From assembly GCF_040500475.1 (NCBI RefSeq), contig NZ_CP159358.1, positions 124,001 through 188,000 on the forward strand: a stretch of 64,000 bases of DNA, written 5' to 3'. The stretch is from Bacillus sp. Bos-x628. Its GTDB lineage: Bacteria > Bacillota > Bacilli > Bacillales > Bacillaceae. Numbering within the stretch: position 1 is the first letter of the stretch; every line of letters begins with the position of its first letter. A program made the translations under genes and the position numbers. Positions 25,456 through 34,174 of the stretch are shown here, in pieces. The notes below the pieces were generated by a model that did no database searches, was not told the DNA's origin, and saw nothing but the letters and a program-made list of their open reading frames with translations.

Positions 25456-26622
25456 TTGTCTAAGGCATTATTTGTTGATACAGACTTTCAAAAAACATGG
25501 CTGAATAAACTGGAGTCACTTCGTGAAACGATAGAACAATCCGCAAAAGAACATGACGAGGGCGCTTATTTTCCTAAAAAGAATATAGAATCATTAGTAG
25601 AAATGGGGTATACAACCTTGTCTCTGCCAGTCGAGTACGGCGGAGGAGGTCAATCTGTGGCAGACATGGTATTGTTTCAAGAAACATTAGGTAGCATGGA
25701 TGGTGCGACTGCTTTATCCATTGGCTGGCACCAAGGTGTGGTAGGTGAAATTTATGAAAAAAAGCAATGGAATGAAGAGAAGTTGCAATTTTTTGCAGAA
25801 GAGATTAAGCGGGGGGCGCTTGTGAATCGAGCAGTCAGCGAAGTGCAGACAGGCAGTCCAACAAGAGGGGGCAAGCCTAGTACAACGGCTATAAAATCTG
25901 GTGACCAATGGATTATCGATGGACGTAAGGTTTTTACAACGATGTCACCAGTGCTCACATACTTTTTAGTAGGAACTTGGATTGAAGAAAAAGAAGCACT
26001 AGGATTCTTCTTGATTCATCGTGATACGGAAGGTGTTTCTATAGAAGAAACATGGGATGTTGTTGGAATGAGAGGGACAGAAAGCCATGATTTGATATTG
26101 GATCAGGTAGTGGTCTCAGATGACATGCTGGTCGAAGTGCAGCAAGGTCCACGAGGCGATACTTTAAACCCTTGGATCGCACATATTCCTTCCTGCTATT
26201 TAGGCATTGCGCAAGCAGCAAGAGATTATGCTGTCCAGTATGCGATCACACATTCACCTAACAGCATCACCGGAACGATTAGTGATCTGCCTAATGTTCA
26301 ACATCTCATTGGGGAAATTGATTTACTGTTAAAACAAGCACGGCACATCATCTATTCAACGACCACATTGTATGAACAGCCAGAGAAAAGAGAGCTGTTA
26401 ATCAATGAATTCGGTGCTGTGAAACATACAGTCGTCAATCACAGTCTGCAAGTTGTCGATAAAGCCATGCGTTTAGTCGGCGCGAAAAGCTTAAGCCTAG
26501 ACTGTCCACTGCAGCGTTATTATCGAGATATTCGTGCTGGGCTCCATAACCCGCCAATGGACGATATGACGATATCTAAAATTGCGAAGCAGGCCATTGA
26601 AGAGAAAAAACAACTCATATGA
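25456..26622 (+). CDS. ydbM: Acyl-CoA dehydrogenase family protein, YdbM-like
   Basis: A 388-residue FAD acyl-CoA dehydrogenase-fold protein. The N-terminal helical part has LPVEYGGGGQSVADMV. The flavin-contact strand is NRAVSEVQTGSPTRGG, where the usual A-x-T-E-P reads S-E-V-Q-T-G-S, and DGRKVFTTMSP and GMRGTESHDL follow. The usual catalytic glutamate of the C-terminal helix is not obvious, so a role as a monooxygenase-like or desulfurisation-type homologue is also possible. The start is TTG with ggagatgg upstream. It is monocistronic from a clear sigma-A promoter. Confidence 0.82.
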   Translation: MSKALFVDTDFQKTWLNKLESLRETIEQSAKEHDEGAYFPKKNIESLVEMGYTTLSLPVEYGGGGQSVADMVLFQETLGSMDGATALSIGWHQGVVGEIYEKKQWNEEKLQFFAEEIKRGALVNRAVSEVQTGSPTRGGKPSTTAIKSGDQWIIDGRKVFTTMSPVLTYFLVGTWIEEKEALGFFLIHRDTEGVSIEETWDVVGMRGTESHDLILDQVVVSDDMLVEVQQGPRGDTLNPWIAHIPSCYLGIAQAARDYAVQYAITHSPNSITGTISDLPNVQHLIGEIDLLLKQARHIIYSTTTLYEQPEKRELLINEFGAVKHTVVNHSLQVVDKAMRLVGAKSLSLDCPLQRYYRDIRAGLHNPPMDDMTISKIAKQAIEEKKQLI

Positions 26623-26681
26623 AATGGAGAGCCAGATGAAATGAATTGTACCTTAATTTTTAGGAGGAGAAATAAAGAGAC

Positions 26682-26723
26682 ATGAGCGGGGCATGGAAGC
26701 ACCGAGTTGCCTACAATCACTGA
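26682..26723 (+). other. 13-codon ORF with a strong ribosome-binding site in a 500-base gap
   Basis: taggaggag precedes ATG 26682, which opens MSGAWKHRVAYNH before a stop. The gap 26623-27155 otherwise has a hairpin at 26788 and a weak -10 (TATAAT, 26904). It is probably a decayed gene start; I do not recognise it. Confidence 0.3.
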
Positions 26724-26787
26724 AAGTGAGTCATGAGAGCCAAATTTTTGTGCTGATCGAAAGGAACTTGGCAAATATAAGAGAATA

Positions 26788-26822
26788 ACACTCCCCATCT
26801 AAAAGAAGGGGATAGTGTCTTT
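26788..26822 (+). terminator. Probable terminator after ydbM
   Basis: ACACT..CCCC pairs with GGGG..AGTGT (one 2-base bulge), followed by ctttactt. It lies 166 bases after the ydbM stop. Confidence 0.6.
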
Positions 26823-27155
26823 ACTTCTTAAAAATTTCCCATTAGAATCAATATTGCCTTAAACTATTGCAAGATGAGTTGATATTTGTAAGGATGATTA
26901 ATGTATAATATATAGTTAAAATAAATCGTCAATATGTTGTGCTAGGTCTCTCTTTCATTATTTCCTAATGGAAGGATTTAAAACATCATCTTCATTCCAC
27001 AAAAACGACATTCACTTAGCAAAACTCTAAAAAACCAACTCACATGCAAATTTTCTATTTCATATAAATGGCAGGCTGATCTCAATAGAATCTAAAAAAG
27101 CTTTTTTGACTCAAAAAGATAGCTATGCTTGTTCATCCCAACACAGAAAGGTGCA

Positions 27156-28019
27156 ATGACGTTGAAACGAATCATTAAATGGCTCATGTTTGTAGCTGTT
27201 ATCGCGGGGTTATTGGGATGTGCGTTCTTTGTTTTTCGTTTAAATCAATCTCAGCCGACGGCGAACATCCATTATGCAGACACCAAAAACAATCAGCAAA
27301 CACTCGATATGTACATGCCTAAGGACACAAGTCGAACCGCTGGGGAGCATCCGGTGATGATCTATTTGCATGGCGGCGGATGGACAGGCGGCGATAAGAG
27401 CAAGGTCGCTTCAAAAGCCAATTATTTTACCGATCATGGGTATGTGTTTGTCTCCATAAATTATCGGCTTCATCCAGATGCCCAGTATGATCAGATGGCA
27501 TATGACACAGCGAAAGCCATCAAATGGGTCAAGGTTCATGCGGACCAGTACCAAATCGACCCAGCGAAAATCAATGTGATGGGTCACTCAGCCGGCGGTC
27601 ACTTAACGGCCTTAGTTGCTACGGATGCGACTTATTTAAAGCGTGTGGGGCTTTCGCCAAAATCAATTCGATCAATCGTGATTTTAGACGGACCTTTAAA
27701 CATCAATCAATTTATACAAGCCATTCCATCCTATCAAAAAGTGTTTGGGAAAAATGAAAAGGTATGGACAAAAGCATCACCGGTCACTTATATGAATCAA
27801 TCAAATACACCTGTGTATTTGATTACACGAAGGGAAAATCCCGAGGTGTACCGCTTTGCAGAAAGGCTTAATCATGAAAAAGGCACTCGTTTTGTTTTTC
27901 GGGTCAATACGTTGACACATAGTGGTCTGAATAAGTGGTTTGGATCGGACCGAGCGCCAAAAGAAGCACAAGATATGACAAAGGCAGTCATGGCTTTTTT
28001 AAAAAAACAGAATCAATAA
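27156..28019 (+). CDS. Membrane-anchored alpha/beta hydrolase (BD-FAE/carboxylesterase type)
   Basis: About 287 residues. The N-terminus is a hydrophobic signal/anchor (about residues 6-25) ending LLGCAFF, which could be a lipobox with Cys as acyl site. The hydrolase fold follows: oxyanion motif HGGGWTGG, nucleophile GHSAGGH, acid residue probably in ILDGPLN or the NTPVYLITRRENPEV region, and His of LTHSGLNKW. It probably de-esterifies small or polymer-linked esters on the outer face of the membrane. ATG 27156 is close to aaaggtg; TTG 27162 has better spacing and is equally likely. Confidence 0.78.
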   Translation: MTLKRIIKWLMFVAVIAGLLGCAFFVFRLNQSQPTANIHYADTKNNQQTLDMYMPKDTSRTAGEHPVMIYLHGGGWTGGDKSKVASKANYFTDHGYVFVSINYRLHPDAQYDQMAYDTAKAIKWVKVHADQYQIDPAKINVMGHSAGGHLTALVATDATYLKRVGLSPKSIRSIVILDGPLNINQFIQAIPSYQKVFGKNEKVWTKASPVTYMNQSNTPVYLITRRENPEVYRFAERLNHEKGTRFVFRVNTLTHSGLNKWFGSDRAPKEAQDMTKAVMAFLKKQNQ

Positions 28020-28053
28020 AGAGGCTGATTCAATTGGCTATACACAACACCGT

Positions 28054-28084
28054 AACCTTTCCTCCATTTGAAGGAAAGGTTTTT
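28054..28084 (+). terminator. Terminator of the hydrolase gene
   Basis: AACCTTTCC and GGAAAGGTT pair and are followed by T's. Confidence 0.92.
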
Positions 28085-28115
28085 CATGTGAAAGGAGACG
28101 GAAAACAATAATTCC

Positions 28116-28145
28116 TTGACATTACTCAATAGATGTAACTATAAT
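28116..28145 (+). promoter_or_regulatory. Sigma-A promoter of the FrnE/DsbA-like gene
   Basis: TTGACA (28116-28121), 18-base spacer, perfect TATAAT (28140-28145). Confidence 0.85.
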
Positions 28146-28161
28146 AGTTACATCTATTGAG
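28125..28161. promoter_or_regulatory. 37-bp perfect palindromic operator over the -10 of the FrnE/DsbA-like gene
   Basis: Positions 28125-28142 are exactly mirrored by 28144-28161, with A at 28143 as centre. The inner core is GTAACTATAATAGTTAC. It covers the spacer, the -10 and the start of transcription, so a bound dimer would block transcription. The size and position suit a MarR or DUF24/HxlR (YodB/HypR-like) redox regulator, but no such regulator gene is adjacent. Confidence 0.75.
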
Positions 28162-28188
28162 AGAAGACTTGAAGCAGGTGGAAGGAAG

Positions 28189-28920
28189 ATGAAAATGAAA
28201 GTACAAATTTGGTCAGATGTTGCCTGTCCTTTTTGTTATATAGGAAAGAAACAGTTAGAAGCGGCACTTGAACAGTTCCCACAGAGAGATCAGGTAGAGG
28301 TAGAGTTTAAAAGCTTTGAGCTTGATCCGCATGCACCAAAACAAGTAGATTACGATGTGCATGACATGCTAGTCAAAAAATATGGAATGAGCCGTAGTCA
28401 GGCGATTGCCATGAATGAGCAGGTGAAGCAGGTAGGGAAGGAAAAGGGGGTTGATTTTCAATTTGATCCTATAATTCTGACCAACACATTTGATGCGCAT
28501 CGTTTTGTGCAGTATGCTAGCAAAGCAGGAAAAGGCGATATCGTCATGGGAGAGCTTTTTAAAGCATATTTTACAGATGGAAAGCATGTAGGCGATCACA
28601 AAATTCTCTTAGACATTGCAAAAAAAGTAGGTCTTGATCAAGGTGAGCTACAAAAAGTATTAGACGGTCAAGAGTATGCAGAGGATGTTCGCAGCGACGA
28701 AACAGAGGCAAAAGAGCTTGGCATTTCTGCAGTTCCCTTTTTCTTAATCAATGACAAGTATTCTGTTGCAGGTGCACAATCATCAGACACCTTCCTGCGT
28801 ACACTTGAAACGGCTTGGAATGAGCAAGCAGGTCAGACGTCAAATGGAGCATTTCATGAGACTGCATGTGCTGATGGTATGTGTGTGGTGCCTTCTTCAA
28901 AAGAAGAGAGAATAAAATGA
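28189..28920 (+). CDS. DsbA-family FrnE-like oxidoreductase
   Basis: A 243-residue thioredoxin-fold/2-hydroxychromene-2-carboxylate isomerase-like protein. The N-terminal active site is SDVACPFCYIGKKQ (CxxC), the insertion is helical, and the cis-Pro strand is in AVPFFLINDKYSVAGAQ. FrnE-type proteins are cytosolic disulfide isomerases/oxidoreductases linked to oxidative or electrophile stress. The C-terminus ends with a second cysteine pair in ETACADGMCVVP, an extra redox or metal site seen in some FrnE proteins. The start is ATG 28189 or 28195 after ggtggaagg. It sits behind a strong promoter with a palindromic operator. Confidence 0.82.
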   Translation: MKMKVQIWSDVACPFCYIGKKQLEAALEQFPQRDQVEVEFKSFELDPHAPKQVDYDVHDMLVKKYGMSRSQAIAMNEQVKQVGKEKGVDFQFDPIILTNTFDAHRFVQYASKAGKGDIVMGELFKAYFTDGKHVGDHKILLDIAKKVGLDQGELQKVLDGQEYAEDVRSDETEAKELGISAVPFFLINDKYSVAGAQSSDTFLRTLETAWNEQAGQTSNGAFHETACADGMCVVPSSKEERIK

Positions 28921-28956
28921 AAAAATGAGCTTTCCTACATGAGGGGCTCATTTTTT
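28921..28956. terminator. Bidirectional terminator between the FrnE-like gene and araR
   Basis: AAAAATGAGC pairs with GCTCATTTTT; T-runs flank it on both strands. The araR stop lies within it. Confidence 0.88.
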
Positions 28957-30039
28957 CATTTTTTTGATCGTATCACCGGGCACTAATTCAGGCTCATAAT
29001 AGGTTTGGTCAGGAAGATTCTTTTTTCCTTGCACTTTCTTAATCATCCAATTTGCAGCGTCTCGCCCCATTTGCTCTTGGGGATGAGTCAATGTAGTGAG
29101 CTTCACATGGGCATTTTTTTGTGCAATATAAGAGTTATCCTGTCCAATAATCGAAAGGTCGTCTGGGATAGAAAGACCAATCTGGCTGCACACATTGGCT
29201 ACTTCTAATCCAACTTCATCGTTATAACAAACGAGGGCTGTCAGTTCATGTTGATGGTCCATAAGGAAGTTTTTTATGTGATCACCCAGATGCTGCTTCG
29301 ATTCTGTATCGAAGAAAAGAACATGCTCTGGCAGAAAGTTGAGTTTGGCTTCTCCGAGCGCTTGAATATATCCCTTCATTCGGTATTTCCCCTGCAAATC
29401 ATCAGTTTTTGAAATGAGCCCAATCTCTGTATGTCCAGAGGTGATGAGCTCTTTTGTGGCAAGATAGCTGGACTTGACATCATCTAAACAGAGAAAAGGA
29501 ACATCTAGCTGCTCGTAATAGGCATTAATCATGATAAGCGGTACGTCCTGCTCTTTGAATGACAGATAATACGAGATGTTTGGATTATATAAATTGCTTT
29601 TTGTCGGTTCGACAATGAGCCCATCTACACCAAAGGAGAGCATCATTTCTAACGCTTTTTTTTCCTGTTCGACATCATTATTTGTGCTAGCCAACAAGAG
29701 AGAATAGTTCTCTTCATTTAACCGACTTTCAATACCTCGTATGATCGAAGGAAAAATATAATCAGATATGTATGTTGTAATGACACCAATTGATTTCATA
29801 TGAGAATGTCCAGCAGGCTTTGTTTGATATTGATTGGAGACATATGTACCAGAGCCCTTTTCGCTTCGCAAAAACCCTTCACTTGACAGATCTAATATCG
29901 CTTTGCGAACAGTATGCCTGCTCACTTGATAGATGTCTTGTAAGCTGGATTCGGTTGGAATCTGATCCCCAATGCGGTAATCTCCTGTAAGTATTTTACT
30001 TTTTATATCATCCATAATGATTTGATACTTTTTTTTCAT
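28948..30039 (-). CDS. araR: Arabinose-responsive transcriptional repressor AraR
   Basis: 363 residues. The N-terminal GntR-type winged helix (about 1-70) includes RIGDQIPTESSLQDIYQVSRH and GSGTYVS. The C-terminal ~290 residues are a LacI/PurR-like periplasmic-binding-protein domain (GVITTYISDYIFPSIIRG, IGQDNSYIA). This domain pair is the AraR hallmark: DNA binding is released by L-arabinose. It is divergent from araB-araD-araA and its binding sites lie in the shared gap. The start ATG 30039 has a gaaag-type site. Confidence 0.9.
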   Translation of the reverse strand: MKKKYQIIMDDIKSKILTGDYRIGDQIPTESSLQDIYQVSRHTVRKAILDLSSEGFLRSEKGSGTYVSNQYQTKPAGHSHMKSIGVITTYISDYIFPSIIRGIESRLNEENYSLLLASTNNDVEQEKKALEMMLSFGVDGLIVEPTKSNLYNPNISYYLSFKEQDVPLIMINAYYEQLDVPFLCLDDVKSSYLATKELITSGHTEIGLISKTDDLQGKYRMKGYIQALGEAKLNFLPEHVLFFDTESKQHLGDHIKNFLMDHQHELTALVCYNDEVGLEVANVCSQIGLSIPDDLSIIGQDNSYIAQKNAHVKLTTLTHPQEQMGRDAANWMIKKVQGKKNLPDQTYYEPELVPGDTIKKMKK

Positions 30040-30190
30040 CGTTTCACTTCTTTCTCAGTTGTTCATCTGCTCGGATTGAGAAGAAATTGTATGGACATAT
30101 TTTAACATGGTTGTTCGTTTAGGAACATGCAATTTCATTTTCTCACATATTATCTTCTTAGATAAGCACAAATTGGAGGAATTACTCTTT

Positions 30191-30260
30191 TTATGTATGT
30201 ACAACTATATTTATTGTTGACAAATGTACGTACAAATATTATAGTATGTTTGTACACAGA
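30191..30260. promoter_or_regulatory. Cluster of AraR-box-like operators
   Basis: Three related sites are centred on TGTACGTACA-type sequence: atgtatgtacaac (about 30193-30205), aaatgtacgtacaaat (30222-30237, within the promoter spacer) and tatgtttgtacaca (30245-30258, on and after the -10). They resemble the B. subtilis AraR operators (ATTTGTACGTACAAAT-like, from memory). A further partial site (ttgttcgttta, about 30112) may serve araR itself. Cooperative binding would fold and block the promoter. Confidence 0.75.
30217..30245 (+). promoter_or_regulatory. Sigma-A promoter of the araBDA operon
   Basis: TTGACA (30217-30222), 17 bases, TATAGT (30240-30245). The spacer is almost entirely an AraR operator. 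Confidence 0.85.
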
Positions 30261-30288
30261 TAAACACACTTTAACTTAAAATGAAATT

Positions 30289-30302
30289 TGAAACCGCTAC
30301 CA
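30289..30302 (+). promoter_or_regulatory. Catabolite-responsive element (cre) in the araB leader
   Basis: TGAAACCGCTACCA fits the CcpA consensus TGWAANCGNTNWCA at 13 of 14 positions. It lies downstream of the promoter and just before the araB ribosome-binding site, a roadblock position. Confidence 0.65.
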
Positions 30303-30322
30303 AAATGGGGGTGAACGTGAAA

Positions 30323-31948
30323 ATGAATCATGAATTTACTGCAAGAGTCATTGAAGAGGGACGGACATCTTTAGGCATTGAGTTTGGCTCAACTCGAATT
30401 AAAGCGATTTTAATAGATGAGCAGTTTCAAACAATCGCACAGGGGACATATGAATGGGAAAGTACACGCCAAAATGGAATGTGGACGTATCACTTAATCG
30501 ATATCATAACGGGTCTTCAGGTTGCTTATCGCCATATGAAAGAGGAGGCAGAGCGAACTTATGGAGTCACGATTCGGACAATTGGCTCTATTGGGGTTTC
30601 TGCCATGATGCATGGGTATATCGCATGTAATCATACAGGGGAGCTGCTCGTCCCGTTTCGAACGTGGCGGAATTCAACAACCAGCGAAGCCAGTCAAAAG
30701 TTGACGGACTTATTCCAATTTCATATCCCAGAAAGATGGAGCATTGCTCACTTGTATCAAGCGATATTAGACGAGGAGAAACATGTCTATCGTCTAGAAT
30801 TTATGACAACCTTATCTGGATACATTCACTGGCTGTTAACTGGAAAGCAGGCCATAGGAATTGGGGATGCTTCAGGGATGTTTCCAATCGATGAAACAAC
30901 GAAGAATTATAACGAAGCCATGCTCGATCAATTTGATGAATTGATTGCAGAAAAAGGCTATCCGTGGCAGCTTCGTCATCTTTTGCCGAGTGTATATCTT
31001 GCTGGCGAAGAGGCTGGCATGTTAACGACAGCAGGAGCATCTATTTTAGATCAATCGAAGCAATTGCAGCCAGGTATTCCTTTTTGCCCGCCAGAGGGAG
31101 ACGCTGGGACAGGGATGGTGGCCACAAACAGTATAAAAAGACGAACAGGGAATATTTCAGTTGGTACGTCTGTCTTTGCCATGATTGTATTAGAAAAAAA
31201 TCTGGCAGGTGTATACCCTGAAGTCGATATCGTCACCACACCAGATGGGAATCCAGTAGCGATGGTTCATGCCAATAATTGTACAAGTGACTTAAACGCT
31301 TGGATGGGTTTATTTCGTGAGGCTTTTGAAGCAATGGGTCAGCCGGTTGACACAAAAAGGTTGTACGAAGTATTACTTCATCAAGCCTTAAAAGCAGATT
31401 ATGATGGCGGAGGACTATTAAGCTATGGCTATTATTCTGGTGAAAATATTACAAGGATGCAAGAGGGCAGACCTCTTTTTGTCCGATCGGCAGAGAGTCA
31501 TTTTAATCTAGCCAATTTTATGCGTACCCATCTTTTTTCTGCATTTGGTGCGTTGAAAATAGGAATGGATAGGTTAAAAGAAAATGAACAAGTGGCGATT
31601 GATCGATTACTAGGTCATGGTGGTTTGTTTAAAACACCCCTCGTTGGTCAAAAAATGGTGGCCGCTGCTTTGAACACACCGGTCTCAGTTATTTCAACTG
31701 CAGGAGAAGGTGGTGCATTTGGTATGGCCGTCCTCGCTTCATACATAGTGCATCGTCAACAGCAACCTTTGGCTGATTTCCTTGAACATCAAGTGTTTGC
31801 AAGTACAACAGAAGAGCTGATGGAACCAAATCCACTAGATGTCAAAGGCTTTGAGGTATTTTTAAAGCGCTATCAAGAAGGGTTGCATATTGAAAAAGCA
31901 GCAGTAGACCATTTAACGATGAAGAAGGGAGCGGAATGGATATGTTAG
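30323..31948 (+). CDS. araB: FGGY-family kinase, probable L-ribulokinase (divergent type)
   Basis: 541 residues from ATG 30323. ATP-binding FGGY motifs are present: GIEFGSTRIKAILID at the N-terminus, EGDAGTGMVATNS and GHGGLFKTPLVGQKM, and GEGGAFGMAVLASY near the end. It differs from the classical B. subtilis AraB and resembles the longer type found beside araD-araA in lactic acid bacteria. It would phosphorylate L-ribulose. The frame is open from 30281, but the cre site and the ribosome-binding site gggggtg (30307-30313) argue for GTG 30317 or ATG 30323. It is the first gene of the operon and overlaps araD by a few bases. Confidence 0.82.
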   Translation: MNHEFTARVIEEGRTSLGIEFGSTRIKAILIDEQFQTIAQGTYEWESTRQNGMWTYHLIDIITGLQVAYRHMKEEAERTYGVTIRTIGSIGVSAMMHGYIACNHTGELLVPFRTWRNSTTSEASQKLTDLFQFHIPERWSIAHLYQAILDEEKHVYRLEFMTTLSGYIHWLLTGKQAIGIGDASGMFPIDETTKNYNEAMLDQFDELIAEKGYPWQLRHLLPSVYLAGEEAGMLTTAGASILDQSKQLQPGIPFCPPEGDAGTGMVATNSIKRRTGNISVGTSVFAMIVLEKNLAGVYPEVDIVTTPDGNPVAMVHANNCTSDLNAWMGLFREAFEAMGQPVDTKRLYEVLLHQALKADYDGGGLLSYGYYSGENITRMQEGRPLFVRSAESHFNLANFMRTHLFSAFGALKIGMDRLKENEQVAIDRLLGHGGLFKTPLVGQKMVAAALNTPVSVISTAGEGGAFGMAVLASYIVHRQQQPLADFLEHQVFASTTEELMEPNPLDVKGFEVFLKRYQEGLHIEKAAVDHLTMKKGAEWIC

Positions 31949-32646
31949 AGCGATTAAAAGAAGAAGTGTTTCAAGCCAATCTAGACCTGCCCAAATATGG
32001 ACTTGTGAAATTTACATGGGGCAATGTCAGTGCATGCGATCGTGACAGCGGTCTGTTTGTGATTAAACCAAGCGGTATCGATTATGACAAATTAAAAGCG
32101 GAAGATATGGTGGTTGTCGATTTTGACGGTCAGGTGGTTGAAGGAGAATTGAGCCCTTCTTCAGATACAGCCACACATGCTGTGCTTTACAAACACTATG
32201 AAGAGATTGGTGGTATTTCACATAGTCATTCGACTTGGGCGACGGTATGGGCACAAGCTGGTCTTGATTTACCCGCAATGGGCACAACCCATGCTGATAC
32301 CTTTTATGGTAATGTCCCTTGCGCTCGCTTTCTCACAGAAGACGAAGTAAATCGCGGCTATGAGGTGGAGACAGGTCGACTGATCATTGAAACGTTTGAG
32401 AAAAGAGATTTAGATGTGATGGCGGTTCCAGGCATCTTATTGCAAGGTCATGGTCCATTTACGTGGGGGAAAGATGCGAAGAGCGCGGTCATGAATAGTG
32501 TGGTACTAGACGAAGTTGCGAAAATGAATCTCTTTGCAAAGCAATTGAACGAGTATGCCGAGCCGCTCCCGCAGCGAATTTTAGATAAACATTATTTAAG
32601 AAAGCATGGTCAAAACGCGTATTACGGACAAAAATCTTCAAGATAA
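31942..32646 (+). CDS. araD: L-ribulose-5-phosphate 4-epimerase
   Basis: A class II aldolase-fold protein of 234 residues. FTWGNVSACDRDSG, KPSGIDYDKL, SSDTATHAVLY and HSHSTWATVWAQ (zinc histidines) are intact, as is QGHGPFTWGK. It converts L-ribulose-5-phosphate to D-xylulose-5-phosphate. I favour ATG 31942 (MLERLKEEV, as in other AraD); ATG 31936 two codons earlier is also possible with the site aagggag. It overlaps the end of araB. Confidence 0.92.
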   Translation: MLERLKEEVFQANLDLPKYGLVKFTWGNVSACDRDSGLFVIKPSGIDYDKLKAEDMVVVDFDGQVVEGELSPSSDTATHAVLYKHYEEIGGISHSHSTWATVWAQAGLDLPAMGTTHADTFYGNVPCARFLTEDEVNRGYEVETGRLIIETFEKRDLDVMAVPGILLQGHGPFTWGKDAKSAVMNSVVLDEVAKMNLFAKQLNEYAEPLPQRILDKHYLRKHGQNAYYGQKSSR

Positions 32647-32663
32647 AGAGAAGAGGGATTTCT

Positions 32664-34085
32664 ATGTTAACAAGTCAGAAAAAAGAGTTTTGGTTTGTTG
32701 TCGGTTCACAGCATCTATATGGGGATAAAGCGTTACAACAAGTGAAGGCAGATGCACAAACGATGACGAATGCTTTAAATGAAAGCGGTTTACTACCATA
32801 CCCGATTATTTTACAAGAGCTTGCTGTCAGTGCTGATCAAATCACACAACTGATGAAAGAGATCAACTATCGTGATGAGGTCATAGGTGTCATCACTTGG
32901 ATGCATACATTTTCTCCAGCAAAAATGTGGATACGAGGCACCTCTTTGTTGCAAAAGCCCCTCCTTCATTTAGTCACGCAGTATTATGAAAGAATTCCAT
33001 GGGACACCATTAATATGGACTATATGAATCTACATCAATCTGCTCATGGAGACAGGGAGTATGGATATATTAATGCGCGATTGAATAAGCGAAACCATAT
33101 TGTGGTCGGCCATTGGTCCAAACAAGATGTGAAACAGCAAATCGCCGAATGGATGGATGTAGCTGCTGCCTATCATGAGAGCTTTCAAATTAAGGTGGCC
33201 CGCTTTGGTGATAATATGCGCCATGTAGCTGTTACAGAAGGGGATAAAATAGAAGCACAAATTCAATTCGGCTGGACGGTTGATTACTATGGGATAGGCG
33301 ACCTTGTTGAATATGTGAATGCGGTGAAAGAGACAGAAGTTGATGCGTTATTTGCCGATTATCTAGAACAATATGATATCAATTATGGATCGTATTCATT
33401 GGAAAAATGGGAAGCGAGTGTGAAGGAGCAGGCGCGATATGAAATTGCAATTAAACGTTTCTTAGATGAAGGCGGTTACAACGCTTTTACGACGAACTTT
33501 GAGGATTTACATGGGATGAAGCAACTGCCAGGACTTGCGGTACAGCGACTCATGGCACAGGGATACGGGTTTGCAGGTGAGGGTGATTGGAAAACGGCAG
33601 CGCTTGCTCGTTTATTAAAGGTTATGAGCCATCATCAATCAACTGGTTTTATGGAGGACTACACGTATGAAATGACGTCTGGACAGGAAGCTGTGCTACA
33701 ATCTCATATGTTAGAAGTAGATCCGGCACTCGCCAATACCAAACCCGCCATTGTTGTATCTCCTCTTGGAATAGGAAATCGAGAAGATCCAGCTCGCCTT
33801 GTGTTTGATGGAAAAGCGGGAGAGGGTGTGGTCGTATCCATTGCAGACTTTGGTACGCATTTCAAATGGCTCATTCAAGAAGTCGAAGCCTTTGAGCCGC
33901 AAGAAGCAGCACCCCATTTACCAGTTGCTCGCGTTTTATGGAAAGTAAAACCAACCTTTCAGGGTGGTGTAAAGGCATGGATCGAACAAGGTGGCGGGCA
34001 TCATACGGTGGTATCTCTCCATTTAACTGTTGATCAAATCATTCGTTTTGCTAAGCTTGTGAATGTAGATTACGTAGTCGTATAA
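32664..34085 (+). CDS. araA: L-arabinose isomerase
   Basis: 473 residues. The N-terminus KKEFWFVVGSQHLYGDKALQ is typical. The metal/catalytic stretches include TTNFEDLHGMKQLPG (Glu), GFAGEGDWKTAA (Glu) and, near the C-terminus, GGGHHTVVS (His). It converts L-arabinose to L-ribulose and needs Mn. It lies 17 bases after araD with agaagaggg as ribosome-binding site. It is full length for the family. Confidence 0.95.
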   Translation: MLTSQKKEFWFVVGSQHLYGDKALQQVKADAQTMTNALNESGLLPYPIILQELAVSADQITQLMKEINYRDEVIGVITWMHTFSPAKMWIRGTSLLQKPLLHLVTQYYERIPWDTINMDYMNLHQSAHGDREYGYINARLNKRNHIVVGHWSKQDVKQQIAEWMDVAAAYHESFQIKVARFGDNMRHVAVTEGDKIEAQIQFGWTVDYYGIGDLVEYVNAVKETEVDALFADYLEQYDINYGSYSLEKWEASVKEQARYEIAIKRFLDEGGYNAFTTNFEDLHGMKQLPGLAVQRLMAQGYGFAGEGDWKTAALARLLKVMSHHQSTGFMEDYTYEMTSGQEAVLQSHMLEVDPALANTKPAIVVSPLGIGNREDPARLVFDGKAGEGVVVSIADFGTHFKWLIQEVEAFEPQEAAPHLPVARVLWKVKPTFQGGVKAWIEQGGGHHTVVSLHLTVDQIIRFAKLVNVDYVVV

Positions 34086-34174
34086 AGGAATGCTGAAAAG
34101 GTTCTCTTATTCTATGAAAAAAGTACAATCATTGGGAGAAATGAAAGCGGTTTATTAAGCGAGGGGGTATCAGC

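Noticed and set aside
26682..26723. Calling the 13-codon ORF a real gene
   Set aside because: It has a good ribosome-binding site but is too short and matches no family; listed only as an unexplained short ORF.
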